This document shows, in pieces, positions 55,096 through 63,432 of a stretch of DNA of 64,000 nucleotides. The stretch spans positions 62,001 through 126,000 of the forward strand of contig NZ_VLNR01000003.1 of assembly GCF_007489275.1 (NCBI RefSeq). Direction: 5' to 3'. Source of the stretch: Aquimarina algiphila (GTDB lineage Bacteria; Bacteroidota; Bacteroidia; Flavobacteriales; Flavobacteriaceae). The notes under the pieces are model-generated. The model was not told the origin of the DNA, ran no database searches, and worked only from the letters and a program-made list of their open reading frames with translations. The position numbers and the translations under genes were made by a program. Within the stretch, counting starts at the first letter, position 1, and the number at the start of each line of letters is the position of its first letter.

Positions 55096-55977
55096 TTATT
55101 TTTCTGCAGTGATTAGGTAATACCCAAAACTTCTCATGTGCAAGCCAGAGAGTAATGCGAATAAAGACCCTTTAAGGTTTTTCCAGCTTTGTGGTTTTAA
55201 TGATTCTTTTCTAAAAAGTTTTTTGAACATAAAACCAGTGATAGCAAAAGGTACATGAAGTACAGAGGGAGCTACTCTTGCAGAAACATCTTCTATAACT
55301 ATATTCTTGAAACCAATCTGTTCTAAAGTAAGCTTTATTTTATCCATACTTCCTAAGCCTTCTAGACTCCATCCTTTACAAAGTTGTTCATAACAATAGT
55401 TGCTTCCGACACATAAGTCTTCTTCATCTTTTTTTAAGAATGCATCTGCAATAACGAGTTTAGCACCTGGTTTTAATATTCGATATGCTTCTTTGAAAGC
55501 TGCTGCACTATGTCCAGAATGACAAAAGCTCTCTATAGCATAAGCACCATTTACGCTATTAGTTTTAAAAGATGTACGCGTATAGTTTTCTTCAAGAATC
55601 AATCCGTTCATATTCTGTAATCTTTTGTTTCCCTCACTAACCTGAAAAGGAGATACTGTTACACCAATGATACGTAGTAGAGGATATTTTCTAAGTGCAT
55701 ATCGCATAGCCCCACCGATTCCGCAACCCAGGTCAGCAATTAGTGCGTTTTGTTTTGAAACTTGTAAACGATCAAATACCTGCCCATTCATCTCGTTTAG
55801 CATAGTATCTCTTTTGAAAATACTGGTTTTAAACGGGATATAATACCCAAAATGCATATTGAAATCTTTACTCCAGAATTCATAATCCTCGGTTGCTTCA
55901 TCATAAAACCTGATTATTTTTTCTTTGGTAGCGGATCTTTTGAGTTTTAGTTTATGTAATATGGTAAGTGTACTCAT
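55096..55977 (-). CDS. SAM-dependent methyltransferase (sterol/tocopherol C-methyltransferase-like)
   Basis: A 293-residue class I methyltransferase. The SAM-binding loop is IADLGCGIGGAMRYA, then YAIESFCHSGHSAAAFKEAYRILKPGAKLVIADAF. The layout resembles sterol 24-C- and gamma-tocopherol methyltransferases and cyclopropane synthases, suggesting a lipid or isoprenoid acceptor. The C-terminal region carries a hydrophobic surface (HVPFAITGFMFKKLF). It precedes the epimerase-like gene by 13 bases in the GbsR/MarR operon. Confidence 0.87.
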   Translation of the reverse strand: MSTLTILHKLKLKRSATKEKIIRFYDEATEDYEFWSKDFNMHFGYYIPFKTSIFKRDTMLNEMNGQVFDRLQVSKQNALIADLGCGIGGAMRYALRKYPLLRIIGVTVSPFQVSEGNKRLQNMNGLILEENYTRTSFKTNSVNGAYAIESFCHSGHSAAAFKEAYRILKPGAKLVIADAFLKKDEEDLCVGSNYCYEQLCKGWSLEGLGSMDKIKLTLEQIGFKNIVIEDVSARVAPSVLHVPFAITGFMFKKLFRKESLKPQSWKNLKGSLFALLSGLHMRSFGYYLITAEK

Positions 55978-56031
55978 AACATTGCTATTTAACAGAGTGA
56001 AAAAAATACTCTTTGATTAGAACTAATTAAT

Positions 56032-56445
56032 TTATAATCGAACTTCTGGACCTTGAGGCCTGGATACCTGAGATGACATTGCCATTCTTTTATTTGCTTT
56101 TTTTCTTCCTCTGAAAAATAAAAAGAGATTAAGGAATAACATGATGCCCAAATAAATGGAGAAACCTCCTATTTTAGAGCTTAAAACCTCGACTAGGTTT
56201 TGGTAGGTATTCTGAAATTGATAGGCATTAATTTTAAGGATTAGTAGAGCCCAGCCAATGTTTAAGAGATAAAAACCAACCTCAAATAATCGATTTGTAG
56301 CCAAAGCAATATCTTCTTTACCTTTAAAAATATCAATCATAAATGTTTTTCCGTTTTTGAATAGTGTTTTTGAAACGAAATAGGTTAGAATGATTGTAAT
56401 AGGTAGATAAATCATATATCCGATAAAAATCTTAGAAGTTTCCAT
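56032..56445 (-). CDS. Small membrane protein, paralogue of the preceding gene
   Basis: A 137-residue protein with three hydrophobic helices and a positively charged C-terminal tail (RGRKKANKRM). It shares KNGKTFM, then NRLFEVGFYLLNIGWALL with the protein at 56457 (RNGNIFI, NNLLLTGYYLLNIGYAVV), so these are tandem duplicates. I recognise no characterised family. It lies in the GbsR/MarR operon, 54 bases before the methyltransferase gene. Confidence 0.75.
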   Translation of the reverse strand: METSKIFIGYMIYLPITIILTYFVSKTLFKNGKTFMIDIFKGKEDIALATNRLFEVGFYLLNIGWALLILKINAYQFQNTYQNLVEVLSSKIGGFSIYLGIMLFLNLFLFFRGRKKANKRMAMSSQVSRPQGPEVRL

Positions 56446-56456
56446 AAGTGTTGTAT

Positions 56457-56807
56457 TTATAGTTTTTTACTAGTTTTAATAAATTTTGTAATCCAAAACA
56501 GATTGAAATAATGTAATGAAGCCAAAGCACATATAATGATGGCGGTATGATATGATATAATTTCTAGCATTTGAGGTAGATTGAGTATAGTTGACCAATT
56601 GGATAAAGTAACTACTGCGTATCCAATATTTAATAGATAATACCCCGTTAAAAGTAAATTGTTGATTCGTATACCATATTCTATATCATCGGGAATAAGA
56701 TTAGAAATAAAAATATTTCCATTACGATGACAGATAGAACCCACTTTAATAATAATGATTAAAGTTATGAGTAAATAAATACTATATGCGATTAAGTTTA
56801 GGTTCAT
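56457..56807 (-). CDS. Small membrane protein, paralogue of the following gene
   Basis: I start at ATG 56807 (MNLNLIAYSIYLLITLI), giving 116 residues and removing the 23-base overlap that the longer frame (from 56834) would cause. It has three hydrophobic helices and shares the YLLNIGYA block with its neighbour at 56032. The function is unknown. Confidence 0.7.
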   Translation of the reverse strand: MNLNLIAYSIYLLITLIIIIKVGSICHRNGNIFISNLIPDDIEYGIRINNLLLTGYYLLNIGYAVVTLSNWSTILNLPQMLEIISYHTAIIICALASLHYFNLFWITKFIKTSKKL

Positions 56808-56811
56808 AGTT

Positions 56812-57255
56812 TTAATTGTGATTAAAAAAACCAATACAATTGTGAATAGTTAATAAGCTGTATACCAGGGTAAAAAGAATAAATAGACCATTCATAAAGT
56901 ATCCGCCAATTTTAAATATTTGCTTTTTCGGGATTTCATACATGGGATAATAAGCTATTTGAGTAGCTACTTTTCCAACCCAGTACGCTGCTATTAATCC
57001 CGTTAAAGCAATTGCAAGGGGTGATTGTTCTTTTAAGTATGATGGGATCAGAATTGCAATTAATCCAAAGGAAAAATTAAGCCCCTGTATGTATCTTCCG
57101 TAAGTTTTTGCTATTTCTTGATTAAGGGGCTTTAGTTGTTTTACATCATTATACCAATCAAACACTCTATGCCTGATATAAGGGTAGATTAATGCGGTAA
57201 ATATTTGGCCGATTCCTCCTATGACTATTAACCAGATTGGGATATTGAATTTCAT
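56812..57255 (-). CDS. Hypothetical four-helix membrane protein
   Basis: A 147-residue protein with about four hydrophobic helices: IWLIVIGGIGQIFTALIYPYI, FSFGLIAILIPSYL, ALTGLIAAYWVGKVA and NGLFILFTLVYSLL. No known family is evident. It is the first structural gene after the GbsR/MarR regulator; an operator TTTCA-N8-TGAAA at 57274-57291 lies directly upstream. Confidence 0.72.
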   Translation of the reverse strand: MKFNIPIWLIVIGGIGQIFTALIYPYIRHRVFDWYNDVKQLKPLNQEIAKTYGRYIQGLNFSFGLIAILIPSYLKEQSPLAIALTGLIAAYWVGKVATQIAYYPMYEIPKKQIFKIGGYFMNGLFILFTLVYSLLTIHNCIGFFNHN

Positions 57256-57273
57256 ATTTCGATTATTTTAAAG

Positions 57274-57291
57274 TTTCAGAAAAAACTGAAA
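57274..57291. promoter_or_regulatory. Operator TTTCA-N8-TGAAA before the membrane-protein operon
   Basis: TTTCAGAAAAAACTGAAA is an inverted repeat with an 8-base centre, 18 bases upstream of the gene starting at 57255. The same TTTCA-N8-TGAAA spacing recurs before the regulator gene at 57876-57893. Confidence 0.65.
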
Positions 57292-57344
57292 GTATAATTG
57301 AAAATAAAAAGGAGTCTCCTCCTTCTTACTTTAGAATATTATTT

Positions 57345-57848
57345 TTATTTAATTAATTTTACCAATGCTTTTGTAATCCAATTATGATCCTGACCAACCA
57401 CCTTATTCATCATAATGTCAAGGGTGTCTGCCATTTCGTGCAATGCTTTGGTTTGCTTTATTAATTCTTTTGTTTTGGCGGTGCCATCTTCATCAATATT
57501 CGAAACATCTTTTAAAATCTTGATGGTTGGTTTTAATTCTCTTCTACTTCTTTCTTTAGCAATTTGTCTTGCCAACTCTTGTACATCCTTCTCAGAAGTG
57601 AAATATTCTTTTCGTTCTCCCATTTTGTTTTCTTTGAAAACAATTCCCCAATCCATTAATTGGCGTAAATTCATGCTTGTATTCCCTCTGGAAATCTTTA
57701 ATTCTTCCATGATATCTTCCATGGACATCGGTTCTGGTGAAACTAATAATAAGGCGTGTATTTGTGCCATGGCTTTATTAATTCCCCATAAAGATCCTAG
57801 AGATCCCCAAGTAGAGATAAATTTGTTTTTTGCTTCATCATAATTCAT
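57345..57848 (-). CDS. GbsR/MarR-family transcriptional regulator
   Basis: A 167-residue winged-helix protein: GSLWGINKAMAQIHALLLVS, MSMEDIMEELKISRGNTSMNLRQLMDWGIV, then a KNKMGERKEYFTSE wing. The GNTSMNLRQL recognition helix is typical of the GbsR subgroup. It heads the group of genes reaching to 53707 and is preceded by a matching operator at 57876-57893, so autoregulation is likely. Confidence 0.88.
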   Translation of the reverse strand: MNYDEAKNKFISTWGSLGSLWGINKAMAQIHALLLVSPEPMSMEDIMEELKISRGNTSMNLRQLMDWGIVFKENKMGERKEYFTSEKDVQELARQIAKERSRRELKPTIKILKDVSNIDEDGTAKTKELIKQTKALHEMADTLDIMMNKVVGQDHNWITKALVKLIK

Positions 57849-57874
57849 AGTACAAATATATAAAAAATTCTAAA

Positions 57875-57894
57875 CTTTCAAAAAATATTGAAAG
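57875..57894. promoter_or_regulatory. Operator TTTCA-N8-TGAAA before the GbsR/MarR gene
   Basis: CTTTCAAAAAATATTGAAAG starts 27 bases upstream of the regulator start. Its TTTCA-N8-TGAAA form equals the site at 57274-57291. Confidence 0.65.
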
Positions 57895-57918
57895 ATATTT
57901 ATGTTTATAATGAAAATT

Positions 57919-57934
57919 CACTTAAGCTTAAGTG
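57919..57934. promoter_or_regulatory. 16-bp palindrome before the secreted M28 gene
   Basis: CACTTAAGCTTAAGTG is fully self-complementary and lies in the divergent gap, 87 bases before the M28 gene start. It could be an operator for that gene; no matching site was found elsewhere by eye. Confidence 0.4.
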
Positions 57935-58020
57935 TATACAGTTATTATTTTGCGGGGATACCATTTTTGTTAAAGGTTGATTTTGTGTAAGTTATAAGTC
58001 TAACACAAACTCATATAATA

Positions 58021-60189
58021 ATGAAAAAATTTAATCGAATTATTTCAACACTTTTGCTATGCTTTTTTATGATGCATAGTTTTGGTCAAGAGGCAAGCAA
58101 CATGTTTTTTGCTACAATGCAAACCAAAGATGCCCAAGGGCTCAAAATTAATCATCCAGAGGACATTAAAATCATTGATTCTGCTAATGGATATAGTGCA
58201 GTAATGCTTAGTCCTAATGCTGCAGAAGAATTACATCACAAAGTATTAGTTCATGGTCCCGGGTTTATTTATGAGACCTCAGAAAAGGCTGCACTTCAAT
58301 CTATCCAAAACATTAATAAAAGAGAGGTTCAGAAGATGAGCACCAATTTTTCTATTACACAAGATGCTTTGGTACGGCAAAGTCTTGATTTGGTGAATAA
58401 TGTTAATATTGCTAATCAGATTCAGGAGCTGGAGAATTATGGTACACGGTATCATACAACAAATAGTGCTCGTCAGGCTGTTTTGGATTTAAAAACAAAA
58501 TGGGAAGGTCTCGCGCAAGGAAGAAGCGATGTTTCTGTACGCATTGTAAACCATAATAGTACAGCAATGCCATCTGTTATAATGACAATAACCGGAACGG
58601 AGGAGCCAGGTGAATTTGTCATCATTGGAGGGCATATTGATTCTACAACAAGAAATAATAATAATTCAAATGCTCCGGGAGCTGATGATAATGCTTCTGG
58701 GATATCAACTATTACAGAGGCAGCCAGAGTATTATTTGCAATGGACTTTAAGCCTAAACGCACTGTAGAATTTATGGCTTTTGCAGCAGAAGAAGTGGGA
58801 CTTAGAGGATCCAAAGAAATTGCAGAAGATTATAAAAGTCGAAATGTAAATGTAGTAAGTTATATGCAATTAGATATGACTAATTATAAAGGCTCGACCA
58901 ATGATGTATATGTTTCTACAGATTCATATAATGATGATACCTTGAATGATTTTCTTATCCAGTTAATGAATTATTATAATGCTTCAGGAACTCATAAAAT
59001 TACTTATGGTACATCACAATGTAATTATGGCTGTTCTGATCATTATAGTTGGGCACAGCAAGGGTACGATGTAACTTTTCCATTTGAAGCGACATTTAAC
59101 GAGAGTAATCCAAATATCCATACAACACGAGATACGTTTGATAGATCTCCCACACCTAATGCAACACATGCGGCTAAATTTGCAAAGTTAGCTTTAGAAT
59201 ACCTGATCGAAATATCTAATGGAGTAACCACAGGAGGTGGGGGAGGTAGCCAATGTACATCTAATATTACTGCATTTCCATATCAACAAGGATTCGAAGG
59301 TACTATTGGAGCCTGGTCACAATCAACTTCAGATAACTTAAATTGGACTATAGATTCAAATGGAACTCCTTCTAATGGAACAGGACCAAGCAGTGCGATA
59401 GAAGGGACTTCATATATTTATGTAGAAGCTTCAGGAAATGGAACAGGATTTCCTAATAAGAGAGCAATACTTACTTCTCCATGTTTTGATTTCTCGGGAC
59501 TATCAACAGCTACGCTAAGTTTTCAATATCATATGCTAGGTAGTGCAGTAGGAAGTTTATCTGTAGAAGCTAGTACTGATAGCGGGACTACATGGACAAG
59601 TATTTTTAGTAAATCAGGGTCACAAGGAAGCAACTGGAATATAGCAACAGTTAATCTTGATGCATATACTGGAGGTGAAGTACAATTAAGGTTTAATGCG
59701 TTAACTGGTAATAGTTGGCAAGGAGATATTGTTATTGATGATATAAAGATGTCTGAAACCTCTGGAGGAGGGAATACAGATATTTGTGCCGGGGTCGCTC
59801 CATATAACTCCTCTGTTAGCTATCAACCTGGGGATCAAGTAACGTATCAGGGTAGTTTATATGAAAGAACCAATACAGGTTGGAATCGTATTGGTGAATG
59901 TGGACCATCTGCAAGAAGTTCAACAACGACAAAACTTATAGGTGATACTGCATTACTTGAGCTTTTTCCCAATCCGGTAGATGGGGAATATGTCACGGTT
60001 ACTGTCAATAATGATTTATGGAAATCAGGTAGTATTCTTGTTGTGGATATTAAGGGTAATATTTTACAAGAGTTGAAGCTTCAGAACAAAATTACTCAGA
60101 TCAATACCTCTAAGTTTTCTTCAGGAATTTATTTTTTGACACTTTTTAATGGAGCAAAGAGTTATACTAAACAAATGATAAAGAAATAA
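58021..60189 (+). CDS. Secreted M28 peptidase with MAM-like, CBM and type IX sorting domains
   Basis: A 722-residue secreted enzyme. Order: signal peptide (IISTLLLCFFMMHSFGQ); M28 catalytic domain at about 120-400 with zinc motifs GGHIDSTT (near 203), GADDNASGI, AEEVGLRGS and HTTRDTFDRS; a MAM-like beta domain at about 417-578 (FPYQQGFEGTIGAW ... GDIVIDDIKM); a chitin-binding-3-like module at about 588-625 (YQPGDQVTYQGSLYE); and a type A type IX sorting tail from about 648 (LFPNPVDGEYVTV ... KSYTKQMIKK). It would be exported and anchored or released by the type IX system whose PorV is encoded here. The CBM may target it to chitin or peptidoglycan. Confidence 0.92.
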   Translation: MKKFNRIISTLLLCFFMMHSFGQEASNMFFATMQTKDAQGLKINHPEDIKIIDSANGYSAVMLSPNAAEELHHKVLVHGPGFIYETSEKAALQSIQNINKREVQKMSTNFSITQDALVRQSLDLVNNVNIANQIQELENYGTRYHTTNSARQAVLDLKTKWEGLAQGRSDVSVRIVNHNSTAMPSVIMTITGTEEPGEFVIIGGHIDSTTRNNNNSNAPGADDNASGISTITEAARVLFAMDFKPKRTVEFMAFAAEEVGLRGSKEIAEDYKSRNVNVVSYMQLDMTNYKGSTNDVYVSTDSYNDDTLNDFLIQLMNYYNASGTHKITYGTSQCNYGCSDHYSWAQQGYDVTFPFEATFNESNPNIHTTRDTFDRSPTPNATHAAKFAKLALEYLIEISNGVTTGGGGGSQCTSNITAFPYQQGFEGTIGAWSQSTSDNLNWTIDSNGTPSNGTGPSSAIEGTSYIYVEASGNGTGFPNKRAILTSPCFDFSGLSTATLSFQYHMLGSAVGSLSVEASTDSGTTWTSIFSKSGSQGSNWNIATVNLDAYTGGEVQLRFNALTGNSWQGDIVIDDIKMSETSGGGNTDICAGVAPYNSSVSYQPGDQVTYQGSLYERTNTGWNRIGECGPSARSSTTTKLIGDTALLELFPNPVDGEYVTVTVNNDLWKSGSILVVDIKGNILQELKLQNKITQINTSKFSSGIYFLTLFNGAKSYTKQMIKK

Positions 60190-60205
60190 TGTAACTAGTC
60201 ATAAG

Positions 60206-60245
60206 GAGCGTAGTTGAGGTAAAATATACTTTTTCAACTACGCTC
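60206..60245. repeat. Palindromic element after the M28 gene
   Basis: GAGCGTAGTTGA and TCAACTACGCTC form a 12-pair stem; weaker pairing (CATA...TATG) extends it. T runs are weak on both sides, so this may be a dispersed palindromic repeat serving as a bidirectional terminator rather than a classical one. Confidence 0.65.
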
Positions 60246-60261
60246 GATATGACATAAGATT

Positions 60262-62283
60262 TTATTTAATCAAACCAGCACGTTTTAAAAGTGCTTCAGG
60301 TTTAGGATCCTGTCCACGAAAACGTTTGTATAATGTCATAGGGTTTTCGGTTCCTCCCTTTGATAATACATGTTCCTTAAACTTGCCAGCAATTTCAGTA
60401 TTAAAGATTCCGTTTTCTTTAAAATATTCAAAAGCATCAGCATCTAATACTTCAGCCCATTTATAAGAATAATACCCAGAAGAATAACCGCCTTGAAAAA
60501 TATGTGAAAAAGCAGTACTCATACAGTTTCCTGACACATTAGGATATAAAGAAGTTTCGGCAAAAATCTTTTTCTCATGCTCTTTAACATTTTTAATAGC
60601 ACTTGGATCTCCGGCATGCCATGACATATCTAATAATCCAAAACTTAGTTGCCTTAGTGTTGTCATTCCTTCCATGAAAGTGGCAGATTCTTTGATTTTT
60701 TGTACCAGTTCCATAGGAATAACTTCTCCTGTTTCATAATGTTTGGCGAATATTTCAAGAGCTTCCTTTTCGTAGCACCAATTTTCCATTACCTGGCTCG
60801 GCAGTTCTACAAAATCCCAATATACACTAGTTCCTGATAATCCCGGATATGTTGTATTGGCTAACATACCATGTAATGCATGACCAAACTCATGAAATAA
60901 AGTAGTAACTTCATTAAATGTCAATAATGAAGGTTTACTTGGGGTGGGTTTTGTAAAATTACAAACGATAGAAACATGTGGTCTTATGTTTTCATTATTT
61001 TTTCGCATTTGAGATTTATATGAAGTCATCCATGCTCCATTTCGTTTTCCGGGTCTAGGATGAAAATCAGCGTAAAATAATGCGATAAAATTGCCTTCTA
61101 GATCAGTTACGTTATAGGTCTTAACTTCTTCGTGATATTTATCTATAGTATTGATTTCTTCAAATTGGAGTCCAAATAATTTAGATGCTATTGTAAAGAC
61201 ACCATCAATTACATTTTCTAGTTTGAAATATGGTTTCAATTTTTCATCATCAAGATCAAAAAGTTTTTGTTTCAATTTTTCAGAATAATATGCGCCGTCC
61301 CATTTTTGCAATTGATCAATTCCATCAAGATCTTTAGCAAATGATTCGAGTTGACTAAATTCTCTTTTTGCTGCTGGTTTTGCTTTATCTAAAATTTCGT
61401 TTAGAAAAGAAAAAACAGTATCAGGAGTTTCTGCCATTCTTTCTTCCAGAACATATTCTGCATGAGAAGAATACCCAAGAAGTTGAGCACGCTCATGTCT
61501 AAGTTTGACAATTTTTAAAACAATTTCCTGATTATCAAGCTCATCATTGTGGAATCCTTTTGCACCAAAAGCAAGAGCTAGTTTTTTGCGTAGTTCACGA
61601 TTATCGGCGTAGGTTATAAAAGGAATATAGCTGGGATAATCAAGAGTCACTAACCAGCCATCTTTGCCTTTTGCTTCTGCCATTGCTTTAGCAGCTTCTT
61701 TAGCTCCTTCAGGCAAGCCAGCTAAATCAGACTCAATAGTGAGTAGCATTTCAAATTTGTTAGTCTCAGCAAGTATATTTTCACCAAACTTTAAACTTAT
61801 TGTTGAAAGTTCTTTATCAATTTCTCTAAGCTTTTCTTTCTTTTGATCAGGAAGATTGGCTCCATTTCTTGAAAATGATTTATACCTCTTTTCAAGTAAT
61901 CTAGATTGTTCGGGAGTGAGTTGTAATATATCTTTCTGTTGATAAACAACTTCAATTTTTTTAAATAAATCAAGGTTAAGTGCAATATCATTACTAAACT
62001 CAGAAAGTAAAGGAGATGCTTCTTGTGCTATTTTCTGAATTTCCTCATTTGTTTCAGCACTATTTAAGTTAAAAAACACACTGGTAACCCTATCTAATAA
62101 TTCTCCAGAATAATCAAGGGCTTCTATAGTATTGGAAAAAGATGGCTTTTCTGTATTAGAAACTATGGCATCAACTTCTTTTTTTGCGATATTAATACCG
62201 TTTTTGATAGCTGGTAAAAAGTGTGATGATTTTACTTCTGAAAATGGCGCTGCATCAAACGAGTTTAATAATGGATTTTTCAT
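60262..62283 (-). CDS. M3 family metallopeptidase (oligopeptidase/dipeptidyl carboxypeptidase)
   Basis: A 673-residue cytoplasmic zinc peptidase. The active site is H464EFGH in LFHEFGHALHG, followed by the downstream glutamate region and GGYSSGYYSYKWAEVLDADAFEYF near the C-terminus. The N-terminal PFSEVKSSHFLPAI segment is typical of the M3A oligopeptidase A/dipeptidyl carboxypeptidase branch. No signal peptide is evident. It degrades peptides, including those from protein turnover. Confidence 0.93.
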   Translation of the reverse strand: MKNPLLNSFDAAPFSEVKSSHFLPAIKNGINIAKKEVDAIVSNTEKPSFSNTIEALDYSGELLDRVTSVFFNLNSAETNEEIQKIAQEASPLLSEFSNDIALNLDLFKKIEVVYQQKDILQLTPEQSRLLEKRYKSFSRNGANLPDQKKEKLREIDKELSTISLKFGENILAETNKFEMLLTIESDLAGLPEGAKEAAKAMAEAKGKDGWLVTLDYPSYIPFITYADNRELRKKLALAFGAKGFHNDELDNQEIVLKIVKLRHERAQLLGYSSHAEYVLEERMAETPDTVFSFLNEILDKAKPAAKREFSQLESFAKDLDGIDQLQKWDGAYYSEKLKQKLFDLDDEKLKPYFKLENVIDGVFTIASKLFGLQFEEINTIDKYHEEVKTYNVTDLEGNFIALFYADFHPRPGKRNGAWMTSYKSQMRKNNENIRPHVSIVCNFTKPTPSKPSLLTFNEVTTLFHEFGHALHGMLANTTYPGLSGTSVYWDFVELPSQVMENWCYEKEALEIFAKHYETGEVIPMELVQKIKESATFMEGMTTLRQLSFGLLDMSWHAGDPSAIKNVKEHEKKIFAETSLYPNVSGNCMSTAFSHIFQGGYSSGYYSYKWAEVLDADAFEYFKENGIFNTEIAGKFKEHVLSKGGTENPMTLYKRFRGQDPKPEALLKRAGLIK

Positions 62284-62831
62284 TGTTATATTGATAATTT
62301 CTTTTGTTGTTAATTATTTATGTTCTTATATCGAAAAAAATGACCTTTTGTCGAAGAACGTCTCTTAGTTATATCGATTTTAAACCAAACTAATTTTTAT
62401 ACTAATAGATTTGATCAGGTTTATTAGTATGGTCAAGTATTAAAATGGAATGTTATTTTTATTTGGGGTATGAATATTAATAATTGTTTTAATACGAAGA
62501 CCAAATATATCGAAAGGGCTGCAATTTTTGCAGCTCTTTCTTTCTATTTTGAGCCAAAAAGGAGGTTTTTTTAAAGAAATTTTATGATTGTGTCTGTTTT
62601 TTCGATCAAAAAAGTGTTCTAAAAACGACAAAAAATGCAATTCGTCGACAAAAAATGCAATTCGTCGAAAATTGTATAAATTTTATGACTACTTTTATTG
62701 TGTAATTAAAGTAAGGTTTTACCTTTGTTGTAGGTTTTAAGAGTAATGGTCTTACAATGAATTTTTTTGTGTAATATATTTAAGTTGGTTAATAAATATT
62801 GTTATATTCTTTTGTGAGACCTGATATTCAA
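62284..62831. other. Intergenic stretch with a short tandem repeat, no gene
   Basis: About 550 bases between the M3 gene and the hairpin before purE. The only ORF here (about 66 codons) is Lys/Arg/His-rich and overlaps the repeat, so I do not count it as a gene. The tandem repeat at 62626-62665 is the notable element. Confidence 0.5.
62626..62665 (+). repeat. Two-copy 20-bp tandem repeat
   Basis: CGACAAAAAATGCAATTCGT occurs twice head to tail at 62626-62645 and 62646-62665, followed by a partial third start (CGA). Exact tandem identity suggests a two-site regulator-binding element or a recent slippage. No gene boundary is next to it. Confidence 0.75.
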
Positions 62832-62860
62832 GAGAGCCACTGAAAAGTGGCTCTTTTTTT
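62832..62860. terminator. Hairpin at the end of purE
   Basis: GAGCCACT and AGTGGCTC pair around GAAA. The T run is on the plus strand; on the minus strand it lies right at the end of purE and may still stop that transcript. Confidence 0.65.
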
Positions 62861-63344
62861 ATTTCTTTATTTGCTTCGCTCCTTCGATTACCTTCTGTTT
62901 TAATCCTTCTTTATATACTAAAACCTTATCCAGAACACAAGTGTCACCTGTCCCTATGATCTGAGCAGCCAAGATACCTGCATTTAGAGCTCCATCCAAT
63001 GCTACCGTAGCAACAGGAACCCCACCCGGCATTTGTAAAATTGATAATACAGAATCCCAACCGTCTATAGAGTTACGTGATTTAACGGGAACACCTATAA
63101 CAGGTAAAGGAGATAATGATGCTACCATACCAGGAAGGTGAGCTGCGCCACCTGCACCAGCAATAATAACTTTAATACCACGGTTATGTGCATTTTTGCC
63201 GTAGTCAAAAAGTTTTTCTGGGGTACGATGTGCCGAAACGATATCTACTTCGACTTCAATGTCAAAACCTTGTAATATTTCTATAGCTTTTTCCATTACA
63301 GGCATGTCACTTGTACTACCCATTATAATTCCCACCTTGCTCAT
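62859..63344 (-). CDS. purE: N5-carboxyaminoimidazole ribonucleotide mutase
   Basis: A 161-residue enzyme with the signature VGIIMGSTSDMPVMEKA and SAHRTPEKLFDY, then IAGAGGAAHLPGMVAS and GVPVKS. It moves the carboxyl group on carboxyaminoimidazole ribonucleotide in purine synthesis. It follows purK on the minus strand with about 88 bases between. Confidence 0.97.
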   Translation of the reverse strand: MSKVGIIMGSTSDMPVMEKAIEILQGFDIEVEVDIVSAHRTPEKLFDYGKNAHNRGIKVIIAGAGGAAHLPGMVASLSPLPVIGVPVKSRNSIDGWDSVLSILQMPGGVPVATVALDGALNAGILAAQIIGTGDTCVLDKVLVYKEGLKQKVIEGAKQIKK

Positions 63345-63432
63345 TATGATATGTATTAATGTTGTTGTCTTTATTATTTAATTTTGATAAGCCAATTTAT
63401 GTTTAGAGATAAAATAGATTTCCCTAAAGTTA

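Noticed and set aside
57415-57843. 142-codon plus-strand ORF antisense to the GbsR/MarR gene
   Set aside because: Shadow of a clearly conserved minus-strand winged-helix gene; no motif in the antisense frame.
62440-62640. 66-codon minus-strand ORF near the tandem repeat
   Set aside because: Its start lies in the repeat, it is Lys/His/Phe-rich without family pattern, and it overlaps no conserved context.
62626-62665. CRISPR array
   Set aside because: Only two directly abutting copies and no spacers or cas genes; a tandem repeat, not an array.
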